Shown: positions 26,001-34,891 of the stretch, piece by piece
Layout of the letters: the number at the start of each line of letters is the position of its first letter
Numbering within the stretch: the stretch's first letter is position 1
NCBI RefSeq assembly: GCF_900113835.1
Contig: NZ_FOQV01000001.1
Coordinates: forward strand, 434,001-498,000
DNA length: 64,000 nt
Direction: 5' to 3'
Source: Allobosea sp. OK403
GTDB taxonomy: Bacteria > Pseudomonadota > Alphaproteobacteria > Rhizobiales > Beijerinckiaceae
The notes under the pieces: generated by a model
Database searches by the model: none
Told to the model about the DNA's origin: nothing
What the model saw: only the letters and a program-made list of their open reading frames with translations
Position numbers and translations under genes: made by a program

Positions 26001-26462
26001 GGCCATCCGATGGGCATGCTGCGGCCGCTCTTCAGGCGGGAGGGGGTGTTGAGCTGTGCGCAGACCGAGGCGAAGCCGGACGCCGCCTGGGCGCGCACCG
26101 CCGGCGTCGTGCTGGTGCGCCAGCGCCCGGGCAATGGCAACGCGGTCTTCATCACGCTGGAGGATGAGACCGGCATCACCAATGTCGTGCTCTGGGCGAG
26201 GTTGTTCGAACGCTTTCGCCGCGAGGTCATGGGCGCGCGGCTGCTGCTGGTCGAGGGCCGGGTGCAGAAGAGCCCGGAAGGCGTGACGCATCTGATGGCG
26301 CAGCGCGTGATCGACCGTAGTGCCGACCTTCTGAAGCTCTCGGATACGCATCGCGCTGAGCGCGCCTCGATGCTGACCGACGAACTCCTGCCTCCGCAGA
26401 TCCCACGCGGCCGCCATCCGCGCAATGTCCGTATCCTGCCGAAATCGCGGGATTTCCATTAA
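23022..26462 (+). CDS. dnaE2: Error-prone DNA polymerase DnaE2
   Basis: The 1,146-residue C-family polymerase performs SOS translesion synthesis with ImuA and ImuB. It has an N-terminal PHP domain (TNFSFLRGASPGPNLV), catalytic aspartates D423 and D425 in PPDIDVDFEHERREEV, the fingers region, a helix-hairpin-helix region, and an OB fold near 1020-1090 (VFITLEDETGITNVVLW). Unusually, about 29 residues near 845-873 (including SVIGSRQS and FPTADCLLPTA) are encoded by an inserted palindrome at the variable junction between NFSGWD and LRLGLRQIDGF. The reading frame is kept, so the enzyme is probably active. The start overlaps the imuB stop. Confidence 0.95.
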   Translation: MNQSLSAYSELVVATNFSFLRGASPGPNLVLSALLLGHAGIGIADRNTVAGVVRAFSALAYLREHGLPEPEKIREGGSPGEFIWVENPTFADLPFTGEQLQSMARAFKLAVGSRLVFTDGTPDIVVYPANRAGWGRLCRLLSQGNLKARKGNCILHLDDLLSDARDLLLVVMPGKRHDDLPALLARLDEAAPGAVWLAASMHRKGDDRRRLARLKSIAAATRTPLLATNDVLYDAPEQRDLQDLLTCIREGVAIDQAGRMLEANAERHLKAGQEMARLFRDAPDAIAETGHLLGRIEFDLGELTYEYPDEPVPPGWTAQGWLTELVRKRSQMRYPDGVPEKVQALLDQELVLIGKLEYARYFLTIRQIVEFADSEGILCQGRGSAANSAVCYVLGITAVDPAENDVLFARFISEERREPPDIDVDFEHERREEVIQWIYEKYGRHRAGIAATVIHYRPRSAIRDVGKALGLTEDVTARLADTQWGSWGTEIGANHVRQAGLDPTNPTILRAVGFALRLLGFPRHLSQHVGGFVLARGRLDEMVPIGNAAMDDRTFIEWDKDDIDALRLMKVDVLALGMLTCIRKAFDLLREHEGKDLGLADVPKDDEATYDMLCEGKSLGVFQVESRAQMNMLPRLKPRVFYDLVIQVAIVRPGPIQGNMVHPYLKRRAGLEEVVYPSPSPEHGPPDELVEVLDKTCGVPLFQEQAMKLAMVAAKFSDPEANRLRRAMATFRNLGTIGQFEEMMVGRMVGRGYERDFAQRCFDQIKGFGSYGFPESHAASFAKLVYISSWLKCHHPAIFACALLNSQPMGFYAPAQIVREAQENGGVEARAIDVNFSGWDNAVERQSVIGSRQSKETKSMSFPTADCLLPTAPHTFALRLGLRQIDGFQEEWGLRIAKARGEGYADVENLARRARLPARAMRLLADADAFRSLGLDRREALWAVRRLPDDEALPLFAAAQAHELGEEPAMALPVMPLPEHIVADYQTARLSLKGHPMGMLRPLFRREGVLSCAQTEAKPDAAWARTAGVVLVRQRPGNGNAVFITLEDETGITNVVLWARLFERFRREVMGARLLLVEGRVQKSPEGVTHLMAQRVIDRSADLLKLSDTHRAERASMLTDELLPPQIPRGRHPRNVRILPKSRDFH
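25553..25639. repeat. 87-bp palindromic element inserted in frame within dnaE2
   Basis: Arms 25553-25583 and 25609-25639 are inverted repeats of 31 bp with two mismatches, including a perfect 23-bp core (25561-25583 with 25609-25631). The loop is 25 bases. The total of 87 bp is a multiple of three and contains no stop in the dnaE2 frame. Sequence style (CAGTCGGCAGTCG) differs from its surroundings. Confidence 0.9.
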
Positions 26463-26470
26463 GTCCGAAA

Positions 26471-26516
26471 TTTGCCTATTTTAAAGGCAATTACGCCTGC
26501 ATACTTTTTAGGCAAA
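26471..26516. promoter_or_regulatory. AT-rich patch with TTGCCT/AGGCAA motifs after dnaE2
   Basis: TTGCCT (26472-26477) pairs with AGGCAA (26485-26490) as a small hairpin, and TTTGCCTA (26471-26478) is also inverted to TAGGCAAA (26509-26516). The patch is much more AT-rich than its surroundings. It may be a dnaE2 terminator or an operator for the peptide transporter 120 bases on. Confidence 0.4.
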
Positions 26517-26635
26517 TCTTTGCATGGCTGTTGCGTCGGCAAAGATCGGGGCGGCGCATGGCGTTGCTCCGCTACGCCTTACTGGCACAGCCTTTGCTCA
26601 GGCTCCTTCGAAATCATCCATTTCGGAGTTAGCCG

Positions 26636-28234
26636 ATGATCCGTTCCGCTCTCGCCTTGTCTTTTGCCGCAGGGCTCCTGCTCGCGGCGCAATCGGCTTC
26701 CGCCCAGGGCACGCTGCGGATCGGCATGACGGCCTCCGACATCCCGCTGACCACCGGCCAGACCGACCAGGGCGGCGAAGGCATGCGCTTCATGGGCTAT
26801 ACGGTCTATGACGGGCTGATCAACTGGGACCTCAGCAAGGCCGACAAGGCCTCCGACCTGGTGCCCGGCCTCGCCACGAGCTGGACCGTCGATGCCGCCG
26901 ACAAGACGAAATGGACCTTTGTGCTGCGCGAGGGCGTGAAGTTCCATGACGGCTCGGAATTCACTGCGGACGCCGTCATCTGGAACCTCGACAAGCTCCT
27001 GAAGAATGATGCCCCGCAATTCGACCAGCGCCAGGCCGCACAGGGCCGCTCGCGCATCCCGGCTGTCGGGACTTACAAGGCGATCGACAAATACAAGGTC
27101 GAGATCGTCACCAAGACGCCGGACGCGACGCTGCCCTATCAGATCGCCTGGATCATGATGTCCTCGCCGGCGCAGTGGGAGAAGCTCGGCAAGAGCTGGG
27201 ACGCTTTCGCCAAGACGCCTTCGGGCACCGGCCCCTGGCAGCTCACCGCCTTCCAGCCGCGCGAGCGCGCCGAGCTCTCGCCGTTCCCCGGCTATTGGGA
27301 CAAGGCGCGCGTGCCCAAGCTCGACAAGCTCGTGCTGCTGCCGCTGCCGGAGCCCAATGCCCGCGCCGCCGCCTTGAGGGCAGGGCAGGTCGACTGGATC
27401 GAGGCGCCGTCGCCCGATCTCGTGCCCTCGCTCAAGAGCGCCGGTTTCCAGATCGTCACCAATGCCTATCCGCATAACTGGACCTGGCATCTCTCCCGTG
27501 CCGAAGGTTCGCCCTGGAACGACATCCGCATCCGCAAGGCGGCCAATCTGGCGGTCGACCGCGAGGGGCTGAAGGAATTGCTCGGCGGCATGATGATCCC
27601 GGCCGAGGGCTTCTATCCGCCCGGCCATCAATGGTTCGGCAATCCCACCTTCAAGCTGAAATACGATCCCGAGGCCGCCAAGAAGCTGCTCGCCGAGGCC
27701 GGCTATTCGCCTGCCAAGCCGGTGCAGACCAAGATCCTGATCGCGCCCTCCGGCTCCGGCCAGATGCAGCCTCTGCCGATGAACGAGTTCGTCCAGCAGA
27801 ACCTCGCCGAGGTCGGAATCAAGATCGATTTCGAGGTTGTCGAATGGAACACGCTGATCAACATCTGGCGCGCCGGCGCCAAGCATGAATCGTCGCGCCA
27901 GGCGACGGGCATGAACTACACATATTTCATCCAGGATCCCTTCACCGGCCTGATTCGGCATCTGCAGTGCAATCTGCAGCCGCCGGCGGGCACCAATTGG
28001 GGTTATTACTGCGACCCCGAGATGGACAAGCTCTTCGAGCAGGTCCGCAACACCTTCGATCCGGCCGAGCAGACCAAGGTGCTGCAGAAAATCCATGAGA
28101 AATATGTCGACGAGGCGCTGTTCCTGATGGTGACGCATGACGTCAACCCGCGCGCCTTGAGCCCCAAGGTGAAGGGCTTCATTCAGGCCCAGAACTGGTT
28201 CCAGGACTTCTCGCCGATCACGATGACGAAGTGA
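26636..28234 (+). CDS. Dipeptide/oligopeptide ABC transporter SBP
   Basis: The 532-residue SBP_bac_5 periplasmic binding protein has a Sec-type signal peptide (MIRSALALSFAAGLLLAAQS, cleaved after SASA). The mature chain has GVKFHDGSEFTADAV and the usual two-lobe architecture. It is not closely similar to the two orphan SBPs at the left end. A GGAG ribosome site lies before the ATG. It is the first gene of a full transporter operon with two permeases and two ATPases; a palindromic element separates it from the rest. Confidence 0.92.
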   Translation: MIRSALALSFAAGLLLAAQSASAQGTLRIGMTASDIPLTTGQTDQGGEGMRFMGYTVYDGLINWDLSKADKASDLVPGLATSWTVDAADKTKWTFVLREGVKFHDGSEFTADAVIWNLDKLLKNDAPQFDQRQAAQGRSRIPAVGTYKAIDKYKVEIVTKTPDATLPYQIAWIMMSSPAQWEKLGKSWDAFAKTPSGTGPWQLTAFQPRERAELSPFPGYWDKARVPKLDKLVLLPLPEPNARAAALRAGQVDWIEAPSPDLVPSLKSAGFQIVTNAYPHNWTWHLSRAEGSPWNDIRIRKAANLAVDREGLKELLGGMMIPAEGFYPPGHQWFGNPTFKLKYDPEAAKKLLAEAGYSPAKPVQTKILIAPSGSGQMQPLPMNEFVQQNLAEVGIKIDFEVVEWNTLINIWRAGAKHESSRQATGMNYTYFIQDPFTGLIRHLQCNLQPPAGTNWGYYCDPEMDKLFEQVRNTFDPAEQTKVLQKIHEKYVDEALFLMVTHDVNPRALSPKVKGFIQAQNWFQDFSPITMTK

Positions 28235-28278
28235 GGCGGAGAATGGCTCGCATCGCCGCGGAGACAGCACGACAGAAG

Positions 28279-28421
28279 CCGTCATGGTCGGGCAAGTCTC
28301 GACGGAGACCGACATATGTCGGTCATCCGTCATGGTCGGGCTTGTCCCGACCATCCACGTCTTCGCTGGTCGAGACCTGTGTTCAAGACGTGGATGCTCG
28401 CTACAAGGGCGAGCATGACGG
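28279..28421. repeat. Cloverleaf-like palindromic element (family 2)
   Basis: CCGTCAT (28327-28333) pairs with ATGACGG (28415-28421) around three internal stems: ATGGTCGGG/CCCGACCAT (28332-28354), TCCACGTCTT/AAGACGTGGA (28354-28363 with 28385-28394), and ATGCTCGC/GCGAGCAT (28394-28416). A partial extra copy (CCGTCATGGTCGGGC) lies at about 28279-28304. It fills most of the SBP-permease gap. Confidence 0.85.
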
Positions 28422-28463
28422 CCGCGGAGTCGGATTGTTGTCAGGTTGGGCTGTGGCAACCCC

Positions 28464-29417
28464 ATGCTGAGCTATCTCGCCAAGCGTATCCTCTATGTCC
28501 TTCCGGTCGCGTTCGGCGTCAGCGTGTTCTGCTTCCTGCTCGTCCATATCGCGCCCGGCGATCCGCTGACTGCGGTGCTGCCACCGGACGCTTCGCAGGC
28601 GATGCAGGACGAGTTGCGCAAGATCTACGGTTTCGACCGGCCGCTGCCGATCCAGTTCGGCCTCTGGCTGTTGAAGGCGCTGCAAGGCGATCTCGGCACC
28701 TCGATCGCCACCGGCCGCCCGGTTGCGGCGGAGGTCTGGCGCGCGGTCGGCAACACGCTGCTGATCGCCGTGCTGGCGACGGTGATCGGCTTCCTGCTCG
28801 GCTCGTTCTTCGGCTTCGTCGCGGGCTATTTCCGCGGCTCCCTCCTCGACAAATTCGCCTCGATGCTGGCGGTGCTCGGCGTCTCCGTGCCGCATTACTG
28901 GCTCGGCATGGTGATGGTGATCGTGTTCTCGGTGCAGCTCGGCTGGCTGCCGCCGGGCGGGGCGGGGCCGGGCGGTTCGGCCGCCTGGATCTGGGATTGG
29001 GAGCATGTCAGCTACATGATCCTGCCCGCCATCACGATGTCGGTGATCCCGATGGGCATCATCGCGCGCACCGTGCGCGCGTTGGTCGCCGACATCCTGA
29101 ACCAGGAATTCGTCCCGGCCCTTCGCGCCAAGGGGTTGATGGATTTCGGCGTGTTCAAGCATGTCGTGAAGAATGCGGCCCCTACAGCGCTTGCCGTGAT
29201 GGGGCTCCAGCTTGGCTATCTGCTCGGCGGCTCTATCCTGATCGAGACCGTGTTCTCCTGGCCCGGCACCGGCTTCCTGCTCGGCAATGCCATCTTCCAG
29301 CGCGATCTGCCGCTGCTGCAGGGCACGATCCTGGTGCTTGCGATGTTCTTCGTGGGCCTGAACCTGCTCGTCGACATCCTGCAAGGGCTGCTCGATCCGC
29401 GCGTGCGGAGGCGCTGA
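28464..29417 (+). CDS. Dipeptide ABC transporter permease, DppB type
   Basis: The 317-residue inner-membrane permease starts MLSYLAKRILYVLPVAFGVS, the DppB/OppB N-terminal pattern with a first membrane helix and a large periplasmic loop containing PGDPL. The EAA loop lies near residues 205-225 (FVPALRAKGLMDFGVFKHVVKNAA). The ATG at 28464 is used; a TTG 18 bases upstream is in frame but lacks a ribosome site. The adjacent upstream palindrome may limit expression relative to the SBP. It is one base short of the next gene. Confidence 0.92.
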   Translation: MLSYLAKRILYVLPVAFGVSVFCFLLVHIAPGDPLTAVLPPDASQAMQDELRKIYGFDRPLPIQFGLWLLKALQGDLGTSIATGRPVAAEVWRAVGNTLLIAVLATVIGFLLGSFFGFVAGYFRGSLLDKFASMLAVLGVSVPHYWLGMVMVIVFSVQLGWLPPGGAGPGGSAAWIWDWEHVSYMILPAITMSVIPMGIIARTVRALVADILNQEFVPALRAKGLMDFGVFKHVVKNAAPTALAVMGLQLGYLLGGSILIETVFSWPGTGFLLGNAIFQRDLPLLQGTILVLAMFFVGLNLLVDILQGLLDPRVRRR

Positions 29418-29418
29418 G

Positions 29419-30309
29419 ATGACCACGCTCACCGAGGCCGCCACGCCCGTCGTCACTCCGCTTGCCAAATCGCCGGGCTATTGGGCCGGTGTGTTCAGGC
29501 GCTTCAAGACCGACAAGGTCGCGGTCGGCGCCGGCATCGTCGTCCTGCTGATCATCCTGATGGCGGTCTTCGCCGACTATATCGCGCCGGCCGACCCGAC
29601 GCGCTCCTCGATGCTCCGGCGGCTGCGCCCGATCGGCACGCCGGGCTATCCGCTCGGCGCCGACGAGCTTGGCCGCGACATGCTCTCGCGATTGATCTTC
29701 GGCGCCAGGCTCTCGCTCTTCATGGGCGTGGTGCCGGTCTTCATCGCCTTTATCTTCGGCTCGCTGATCGGCGTCGCCGCCGGCTTCTTCGGCGGCAAGT
29801 TCAACACCATCACCATGCGCACGGTCGATGTGTTCTACGCCTTCCCCTCCGTGCTGCTGGCGATCGCGCTTTCCGGCGCCATGGGGGCCGGCATCGCCAA
29901 TTCGCTGCTGTCGCTGACCATCGTCTTCATCCCGCCGATCGCGCGCATCGCCGAGAGCGTGACGACGCAGGTGCGCGGCATGGACTATGTCGAGGCCGCG
30001 CGCGCCAGCGGAGCCGGGGCCTTCACGATCATCCGCGTGCATGTGCTCGGCAATGTGCTGGGGCCGATCTTCGTCTATGCGACCAGCCTGATCTCGGTCT
30101 CGATGATCCTGGCCTCGGGCCTGTCGTTCCTGGGGCTCGGCACCAAGCCGCCGACGCCGGAATGGGGGCTTATGCTGAACACGCTGCGCACCGCGATCTA
30201 TGTCCAGCCCTGGGTGGCGGCCCTGCCGGGCGCGGCGATCTTCATCACCTCGATCTCGTTCAACCTGCTCTCGGACGGCTTGCGCTCGGCGATGGATGTG
30301 AAGGGCTGA
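29419..30309 (+). CDS. Dipeptide ABC transporter permease, DppC type
   Basis: The 296-residue DppC/OppC-type permease has a first helix at about 37-57, the family string [22 protein letters not shown], and an EAA loop at [23 protein letters not shown]. It pairs with the DppB-type permease one base upstream, and is followed after 2 bases by the first ATPase gene. Length and segment order are normal. Confidence 0.93.
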   Translation: MTTLTEAATPVVTPLAKSPGYWAGVFRRFKTDKVAVGAGIVVLLIILMAVFADYIAPADPTRSSMLRRLRPIGTPGYPLGADELGRDMLSRLIFGARLSLFMGVVPVFIAFIFGSLIGVAAGFFGGKFNTITMRTVDVFYAFPSVLLAIALSGAMGAGIANSLLSLTIVFIPPIARIAESVTTQVRGMDYVEAARASGAGAFTIIRVHVLGNVLGPIFVYATSLISVSMILASGLSFLGLGTKPPTPEWGLMLNTLRTAIYVQPWVAALPGAAIFITSISFNLLSDGLRSAMDVKG

Positions 30310-30311
30310 TC

Positions 30312-31349
30312 ATGGCTGAGAACCCGACCCTGGACGAACGCGACCGCGGCGGCGCCGGAACACCGCTGCTCGAGGCGCGGACCCTGACCAAGCATTTCCC
30401 GCTCGGCCGCGGCGCGGTGGTGCGCGCCGTCGATGGCGTCGATTTTGCCGTGCTCAAGGGCGAGACGCTCGGCGTCGTCGGCGAATCCGGCTGCGGCAAA
30501 TCGACGACGGCACGCGTGGTGATGCAGCTCATCGCCCAGGACAAGGGCGAGATGCTGTTCGACGGCGAGATCGTCGGCGGGCTCTCGCTCAGCCTGAAGG
30601 AATATCGTCGCCAGGCCCAGATGGTCTTCCAGGACAGCTACGCCTCGCTCAATCCACGGCTGACCATCGAGGATTCGATCGCCTTCGGGCCGACGGTGCA
30701 TGGCGTCTCGAAACAGGCCGCGATCCTGCGCGCCCGCGATCTCCTGGTTCGCGTTGGGCTCGATCCCGCACGCTTCGCCGCGCGCTACCCCCATGAGCTG
30801 TCCGGCGGGCAGCGCCAGCGCGTCAACATTGCGCGCGCGCTCGCACTGGGCCCGCGACTCGTCATCCTCGACGAGGCGGTCTCGGCGCTCGACAAATCGG
30901 TCGAGGCGCAGGTGCTGAACCTGCTCGCCGATCTGCGCGAGGAGTTCGGCCTGACCTACATCTTCATCAGCCACGACCTCAACGTCGTGCGCTTCATCAG
31001 CGACCGCGTCATGGTGATGTATCTCGGCGAGGTGGTCGAGATCGGCCCGGTCGACGAGCTCTATGACGATCCGCGCCATCCCTATACCCGCGCGCTGCTC
31101 TCGGCGATGCCTTCCATGGACCCGGACAACCGCACGATGGAGGCGCCGCTCGCCGGCGATCCGCCCAACCCGATCAATCCGCCCGATGGTTGCCGTTTCC
31201 ATCCGCGCTGCCCGCAGGCCCAGACCGTCTGTGCCAAGGTCAAGCCCGTGCTCGCGACGGCGGGCGAGGGCACGCGGCAGGTTGCCTGCCATATGGAGGT
31301 CGCCGGCTCCGGCCATAGCCGTGCGCCCAAGCTGGAGGAGGCTGCGTGA
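30312..31349 (+). CDS. Dipeptide ABC transporter ATPase, DppF/OppF type
   Basis: The 345-residue ATPase has Walker [10 protein letters not shown] (57-65), Q-loop [14 protein letters not shown], signature [15 protein letters not shown], Walker [13 protein letters not shown] and H-loop ISHDLNVV. The C-terminal oligopeptide-transporter extension has the Cys-rich [14 protein letters not shown] that in relatives holds an iron-sulfur cluster or zinc. The DEAVSALD variant of DEPTSALD is typical of OppF-type subunits. Its stop overlaps the GTG start of the next ATPase. Confidence 0.92.
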   Translation: MAENPTLDERDRGGAGTPLLEARTLTKHFPLGRGAVVRAVDGVDFAVLKGETLGVVGESGCGKSTTARVVMQLIAQDKGEMLFDGEIVGGLSLSLKEYRRQAQMVFQDSYASLNPRLTIEDSIAFGPTVHGVSKQAAILRARDLLVRVGLDPARFAARYPHELSGGQRQRVNIARALALGPRLVILDEAVSALDKSVEAQVLNLLADLREEFGLTYIFISHDLNVVRFISDRVMVMYLGEVVEIGPVDELYDDPRHPYTRALLSAMPSMDPDNRTMEAPLAGDPPNPINPPDGCRFHPRCPQAQTVCAKVKPVLATAGEGTRQVACHMEVAGSGHSRAPKLEEAA

Positions 31350-32341
31350 CCGCCCCGCTCGTCGCCCAGCCTCTCGTCGCTATCGAGAACCTCACCGTCC
31401 GCTTCCGTGGCACGCAGAACGTCCATGCCGTCAACGGCGTCTCCTTGACGCTGGAGCCTGGCAAGGTGCTGGGTATCCTCGGCGAATCCGGCTCGGGCAA
31501 GAGCGTCACGCTGAAGACGCTGCTGCGGCTCCTGCCCGAGAGCCGCACCGATATCGGCGGCACGGTCCAGGTCGATGGCCGTGACGTGCTGGCGCTGAAC
31601 CCGCAGGACCTCTCCGATTATCGCGGCCGCGTCACCTCGATGATCTTCCAGGACCCGATGCTGGCGCTGGACCCGGTCTATACGATCGGCGAGCAGATCG
31701 CCGAGGCGATCGTCCGGCATGAGAAGATCGGCAGGAAGGCCGCGATGGCGCGCGCGCTCGAACTGCTCGAGCTTGTCCGCATTCCCTCGCCGGAGCGAAG
31801 GCTCAAGGCCTATCCGCATGAGATGTCGGGCGGCATGCGCCAGCGCGCCATGATCGCGCTCGCACTCGCCGCCCGTCCCAAGCTGCTGCTCGCCGACGAG
31901 CCGACGACGGCGCTCGACGCCACCGTGCAGATCCAGATCCTGCTGCTGTTGCGCCAGCTCCAGCGCGACCTCGGCATGGGCGTGATCTTCGTCACCCACG
32001 ATATCGGTGTCGCGGTCGAGGTCTCGGACCGGCTCGCGGTGATGTATGCCGGTCAGATCGTCGAGACCGGCACGGTGCGCGAACTGATCCGCAATCCGCA
32101 GCACCCCTATACCAAGGGTTTGCTTGCGGCGAATTTGCACGGCGCCAGGAAAGGTGAGCGGCTGGAGGCTATCCCCGGCGCGCCGCCGGCCTTGAACGAA
32201 CCGCCGGCCTCCTGCTCCTTCGCGCCGCGTTGCAAGCACGCCCAGGAGCGCTGCCGCGCCGCCTTGCCGCCGGTCGTGACGTTGGGCGAGGGGCGCGTGG
32301 TGCGCTGTGTCCTGGCCGAGGACGCGCTGGCTCCGGCCTGA
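31346..32341 (+). CDS. Dipeptide ABC transporter ATPase, DppD/OppD type
   Basis: The 331-residue ATPase starts with a GTG overlapping the preceding stop (GTGA). It shows Walker A GESGSGKS (46-53), Q-loop MIFQDPMLALDP, signature MSGGMRQRAMIALAL, Walker B LLLADEPTTALD and H-loop THDIGVA, the OppD pattern. The C-terminal CSFAPRCKHAQERC is the partner Cys motif. It ends the operon, 13 bases before the stop of the convergent SapC-family gene. Confidence 0.93.
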   Translation: MTAPLVAQPLVAIENLTVRFRGTQNVHAVNGVSLTLEPGKVLGILGESGSGKSVTLKTLLRLLPESRTDIGGTVQVDGRDVLALNPQDLSDYRGRVTSMIFQDPMLALDPVYTIGEQIAEAIVRHEKIGRKAAMARALELLELVRIPSPERRLKAYPHEMSGGMRQRAMIALALAARPKLLLADEPTTALDATVQIQILLLLRQLQRDLGMGVIFVTHDIGVAVEVSDRLAVMYAGQIVETGTVRELIRNPQHPYTKGLLAANLHGARKGERLEAIPGAPPALNEPPASCSFAPRCKHAQERCRAALPPVVTLGEGRVVRCVLAEDALAPA

Positions 32342-32353
32342 CGCGCGCGGCGG

Positions 32354-33103
32354 TCAGGCGGCTTCCGCGGCCGCCGCAGCTGTGGCGCGGGCTCCTGCGC
32401 GGTCACCGAGCGCGCCGAAATTCCCCAGGCTGATCAGGTGGGCATAGATCGGTGCGAGATAGCCCTTGCGGCGCAGATTGGCCAGAACGTCGTCGGGCAA
32501 GGCGTTGAAGCGCTCCTCGCTGACGGCGAGGAAGCCGCTGAAGCTCGAACTCACGCCTGTGGGCGAGCGGATATCGACATTGACCGTCTGGAACAGGTCG
32601 AGCGCTTTCAGCTCGGCGGTGAAGACGCCTGTCGCCTTGGCCGCATCGGCATATTCCCCCACAAAGGTGATGGCGCGTTGCAGCATTTCGCCTGGCTCGC
32701 CGGCCTCGCTGAAAAGGCGCTCGCCAGACTGGTCCTGCAGGCCGGTATAGCCGCCATCAAGGCAGATCACCTGCTGCTCCTGCGAAACCTCGCCGCCGAT
32801 GAACGGGTAGCGGCGCAGATAGGCCGGCGCATGTACGCCGTTCCAGCGTCCGCTGGCGTCGATGAAATCGTTCTCGCCGCTGCGCATGCCGACCATGAAC
32901 AAGGGGGAGACGCTGCCGGCCTCTTCCAGGAACAGGATCGGCATGTCGCGGCAGCCGAGCACGAATTCCGCCATCAGCGCCGGCACGACATGGCTGCCGG
33001 CCGCGAAGGCGTAACCCCGCTCCGCCGGAGCGATCCGCGCATCGCGGTGGATATTGCGATCGAGTACGACGATGCTCGTATAGAAGAGGGGCAATGGCGC
33101 CAT
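32354..33103 (-). CDS. SapC family protein
   Basis: The 249-residue protein matches the SapC family, named after a Campylobacter fetus S-layer locus gene; the biochemical role is not established. Seen here are an N-terminal LFYTSIVVLDRNIHRDAR, FVLGCRDMPILFLEE, a central LFSEAGEPGEMLQRAITFV, and an Ala-rich C-terminus. There is no signal peptide. It is on the same strand as, and 126 bases after, tpsB, so it may belong to the adhesin operon. A surface-protein link would fit the family name, but that is inference. Confidence 0.75.
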   Translation of the reverse strand: MAPLPLFYTSIVVLDRNIHRDARIAPAERGYAFAAGSHVVPALMAEFVLGCRDMPILFLEEAGSVSPLFMVGMRSGENDFIDASGRWNGVHAPAYLRRYPFIGGEVSQEQQVICLDGGYTGLQDQSGERLFSEAGEPGEMLQRAITFVGEYADAAKATGVFTAELKALDLFQTVNVDIRSPTGVSSSFSGFLAVSEERFNALPDDVLANLRRKGYLAPIYAHLISLGNFGALGDRAGARATAAAAAEAA

Positions 33104-33229
33104 GGTGCGGCTCTTATCCTGGAGAGACGGGACGGGTTCTCGTGATGGCCTTGGAGCGTGACGCCGGCCTGAAGCTTCGCATTAGCGAACAGCCGGCGGC
33201 GTTTCGTCGTCACGATCTGAGTTACTGAT

Positions 33230-34891
33230 CTAGATGTTTTTTCGCAAGGTTAGTCGGAAATAGAGCTCGTGGTCGCGCTGCGCCGCCGAGACCCGCTCCA
33301 GCGGGCGCGCGATGCCGCCTTCCAGCGTCGCCCAATCGGTCGGCCGCCAGGCGAGGCCGGCGCCGACGGAGGTCGCGCGCATGCTCGCAGGCACTGTGCC
33401 GTAGGTGATGCCGTGATCGAGAAACACGAAGGCGTCCAGCGTCTTCAACGGCTCGGGCAGCGCGTAATGCAGCTCGGCCTGGCCGTAAAACCCTGAATCG
33501 CCGAAGGCGGCGCCGATCGGGTAGCCGCGCACCGTAGTCGGGCCGCCGATCTGGAAGATCTGGTCGCCAGGAAGCTGCTTGTCGTTCGTATACTGCCACG
33601 CGCCAATGAGTGAGGCGTAGATATCGTCGTTTATGCGCAGGACCGTCGAGGTGTTCCCGGTCCAGAGCGTCAGATTGCGCTTGGCCTGGCCGATCTTGTC
33701 TTCAAAATCGACCCGGGAGAGCGTCGGGGAGGTCGTGTGCATGAAGCCCGGCAGCGTCACGGTGAGCGAAAGCCCGCCGGACGCCTTGGTGTTGCTGCTA
33801 TGCGCCGTCGTGATGTCGATCTGCTTGCTGCTGCTGATTCCGCTGCCGATGCTCGCTACGGCCTGCAACAGTACTGCATCGGTTGCGAAAATGGGCTGTG
33901 AGAGGTTGAGCGCGCGGCTTTCCGAGATGCCCTCCGGCCGCAGCTCCTTGATCGCTCCGGTCACGATATGGAAGGCCGAGCGCGTGTAGCTGATGCTCAG
34001 CCGCGTGCCGAAGGGCGAGACCGGGATGCTGTAGCTGCCGCTTCCGAGGATGCTGCCGCGCGACCGCGAACCATAGAAGATCAGCCTGTCGTCGAGGCCG
34101 AGCAGGCCGTGATGCTTCAGGAACAACACGCCTTGATAGCGGCCGGTCGATTTCACCGCCTGGTTGTCATAGGAGATCTGGGCGAGGTTGCGCGGCGGCT
34201 CGGTCGCCGCCAATTCTATGTCGGTCAGGCCGAACTCGCCGCCGGCCCGCAGCTGAGCCCGCAACTGGACCTCGTTGAGGCGGTTGAAGATCGAGACCTG
34301 GCGATTCAAGGTCGGCGTATCGACCACGCTCTGCGGAACGGTGGATATCTGCGACTGGAGATACCACGGCCAGGTCTGAATCGCGCCGGTGACGCTGACC
34401 TTGCCGACGCGGCCCTCGATCAGCCCGACCTTGAGCACGCCGCCATCGAGCTTCTGCGGCGGCAGGATGGCGCTGGCGGTGACTTGCCCCTTCTCGGCGT
34501 AGAGATCGTTGACCTCCTGGACGAGCTTGCCGATCTCGGCCAGATCGACCTTGCGGCCGAGATAGCGGGCGCGCAGCGCATCGAGCTCCGCCGCGCTCAG
34601 GAAGGCGGATCTGTCGAAGTCGATGCGCTTCAGGACGATCGTCGTCCCGCCCGAGGGAAAGCTCAGTTTCGGCAGGGGCGGCGGCGCCACGACGCCGGGA
34701 CCGCTCTGGCGCGGCGGGGCCGTCTGACGTTCGATCTCCAGGCGCTGGCGCTCGGCTTCCGTCTCGATCGTGCGGGGCACGATCTGCGCCAGGGCGAGGC
34801 TCGGAAGACCCAGTCCAAGCAAGGCGACCAGGAGCGGAGCGAAAGCGCGGCCGGCCTCGCGCCGGCGCTGCCCGCAAGGATATCGCGTCAA
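33230..34891 (-). CDS. TpsB outer-membrane transporter, ShlB/FhaC family
   Basis: The 553-residue outer-membrane barrel secretes its TpsA partner by two-partner secretion. It has a signal peptide (hydrophobic LLVALLGLGL, cleaved after ALA-35), a proline-rich linker and a POTRA_2-type domain at about 80-165 (IVLKRIDFDRSAFLSAAEL onward). The C-terminal 16-strand barrel holds the family motif VRGY at 454-457. Translation starts at a TTG overlapping the tpsA stop, with GAGG upstream, so production is coupled to the huge upstream gene. A start-codon error is possible, but the signal peptide supports it. Its N-terminal helix region is not obvious. Confidence 0.88.
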   Translation of the reverse strand: MTRYPCGQRRREAGRAFAPLLVALLGLGLPSLALAQIVPRTIETEAERQRLEIERQTAPPRQSGPGVVAPPPLPKLSFPSGGTTIVLKRIDFDRSAFLSAAELDALRARYLGRKVDLAEIGKLVQEVNDLYAEKGQVTASAILPPQKLDGGVLKVGLIEGRVGKVSVTGAIQTWPWYLQSQISTVPQSVVDTPTLNRQVSIFNRLNEVQLRAQLRAGGEFGLTDIELAATEPPRNLAQISYDNQAVKSTGRYQGVLFLKHHGLLGLDDRLIFYGSRSRGSILGSGSYSIPVSPFGTRLSISYTRSAFHIVTGAIKELRPEGISESRALNLSQPIFATDAVLLQAVASIGSGISSSKQIDITTAHSSNTKASGGLSLTVTLPGFMHTTSPTLSRVDFEDKIGQAKRNLTLWTGNTSTVLRINDDIYASLIGAWQYTNDKQLPGDQIFQIGGPTTVRGYPIGAAFGDSGFYGQAELHYALPEPLKTLDAFVFLDHGITYGTVPASMRATSVGAGLAWRPTDWATLEGGIARPLERVSAAQRDHELYFRLTLRKNI

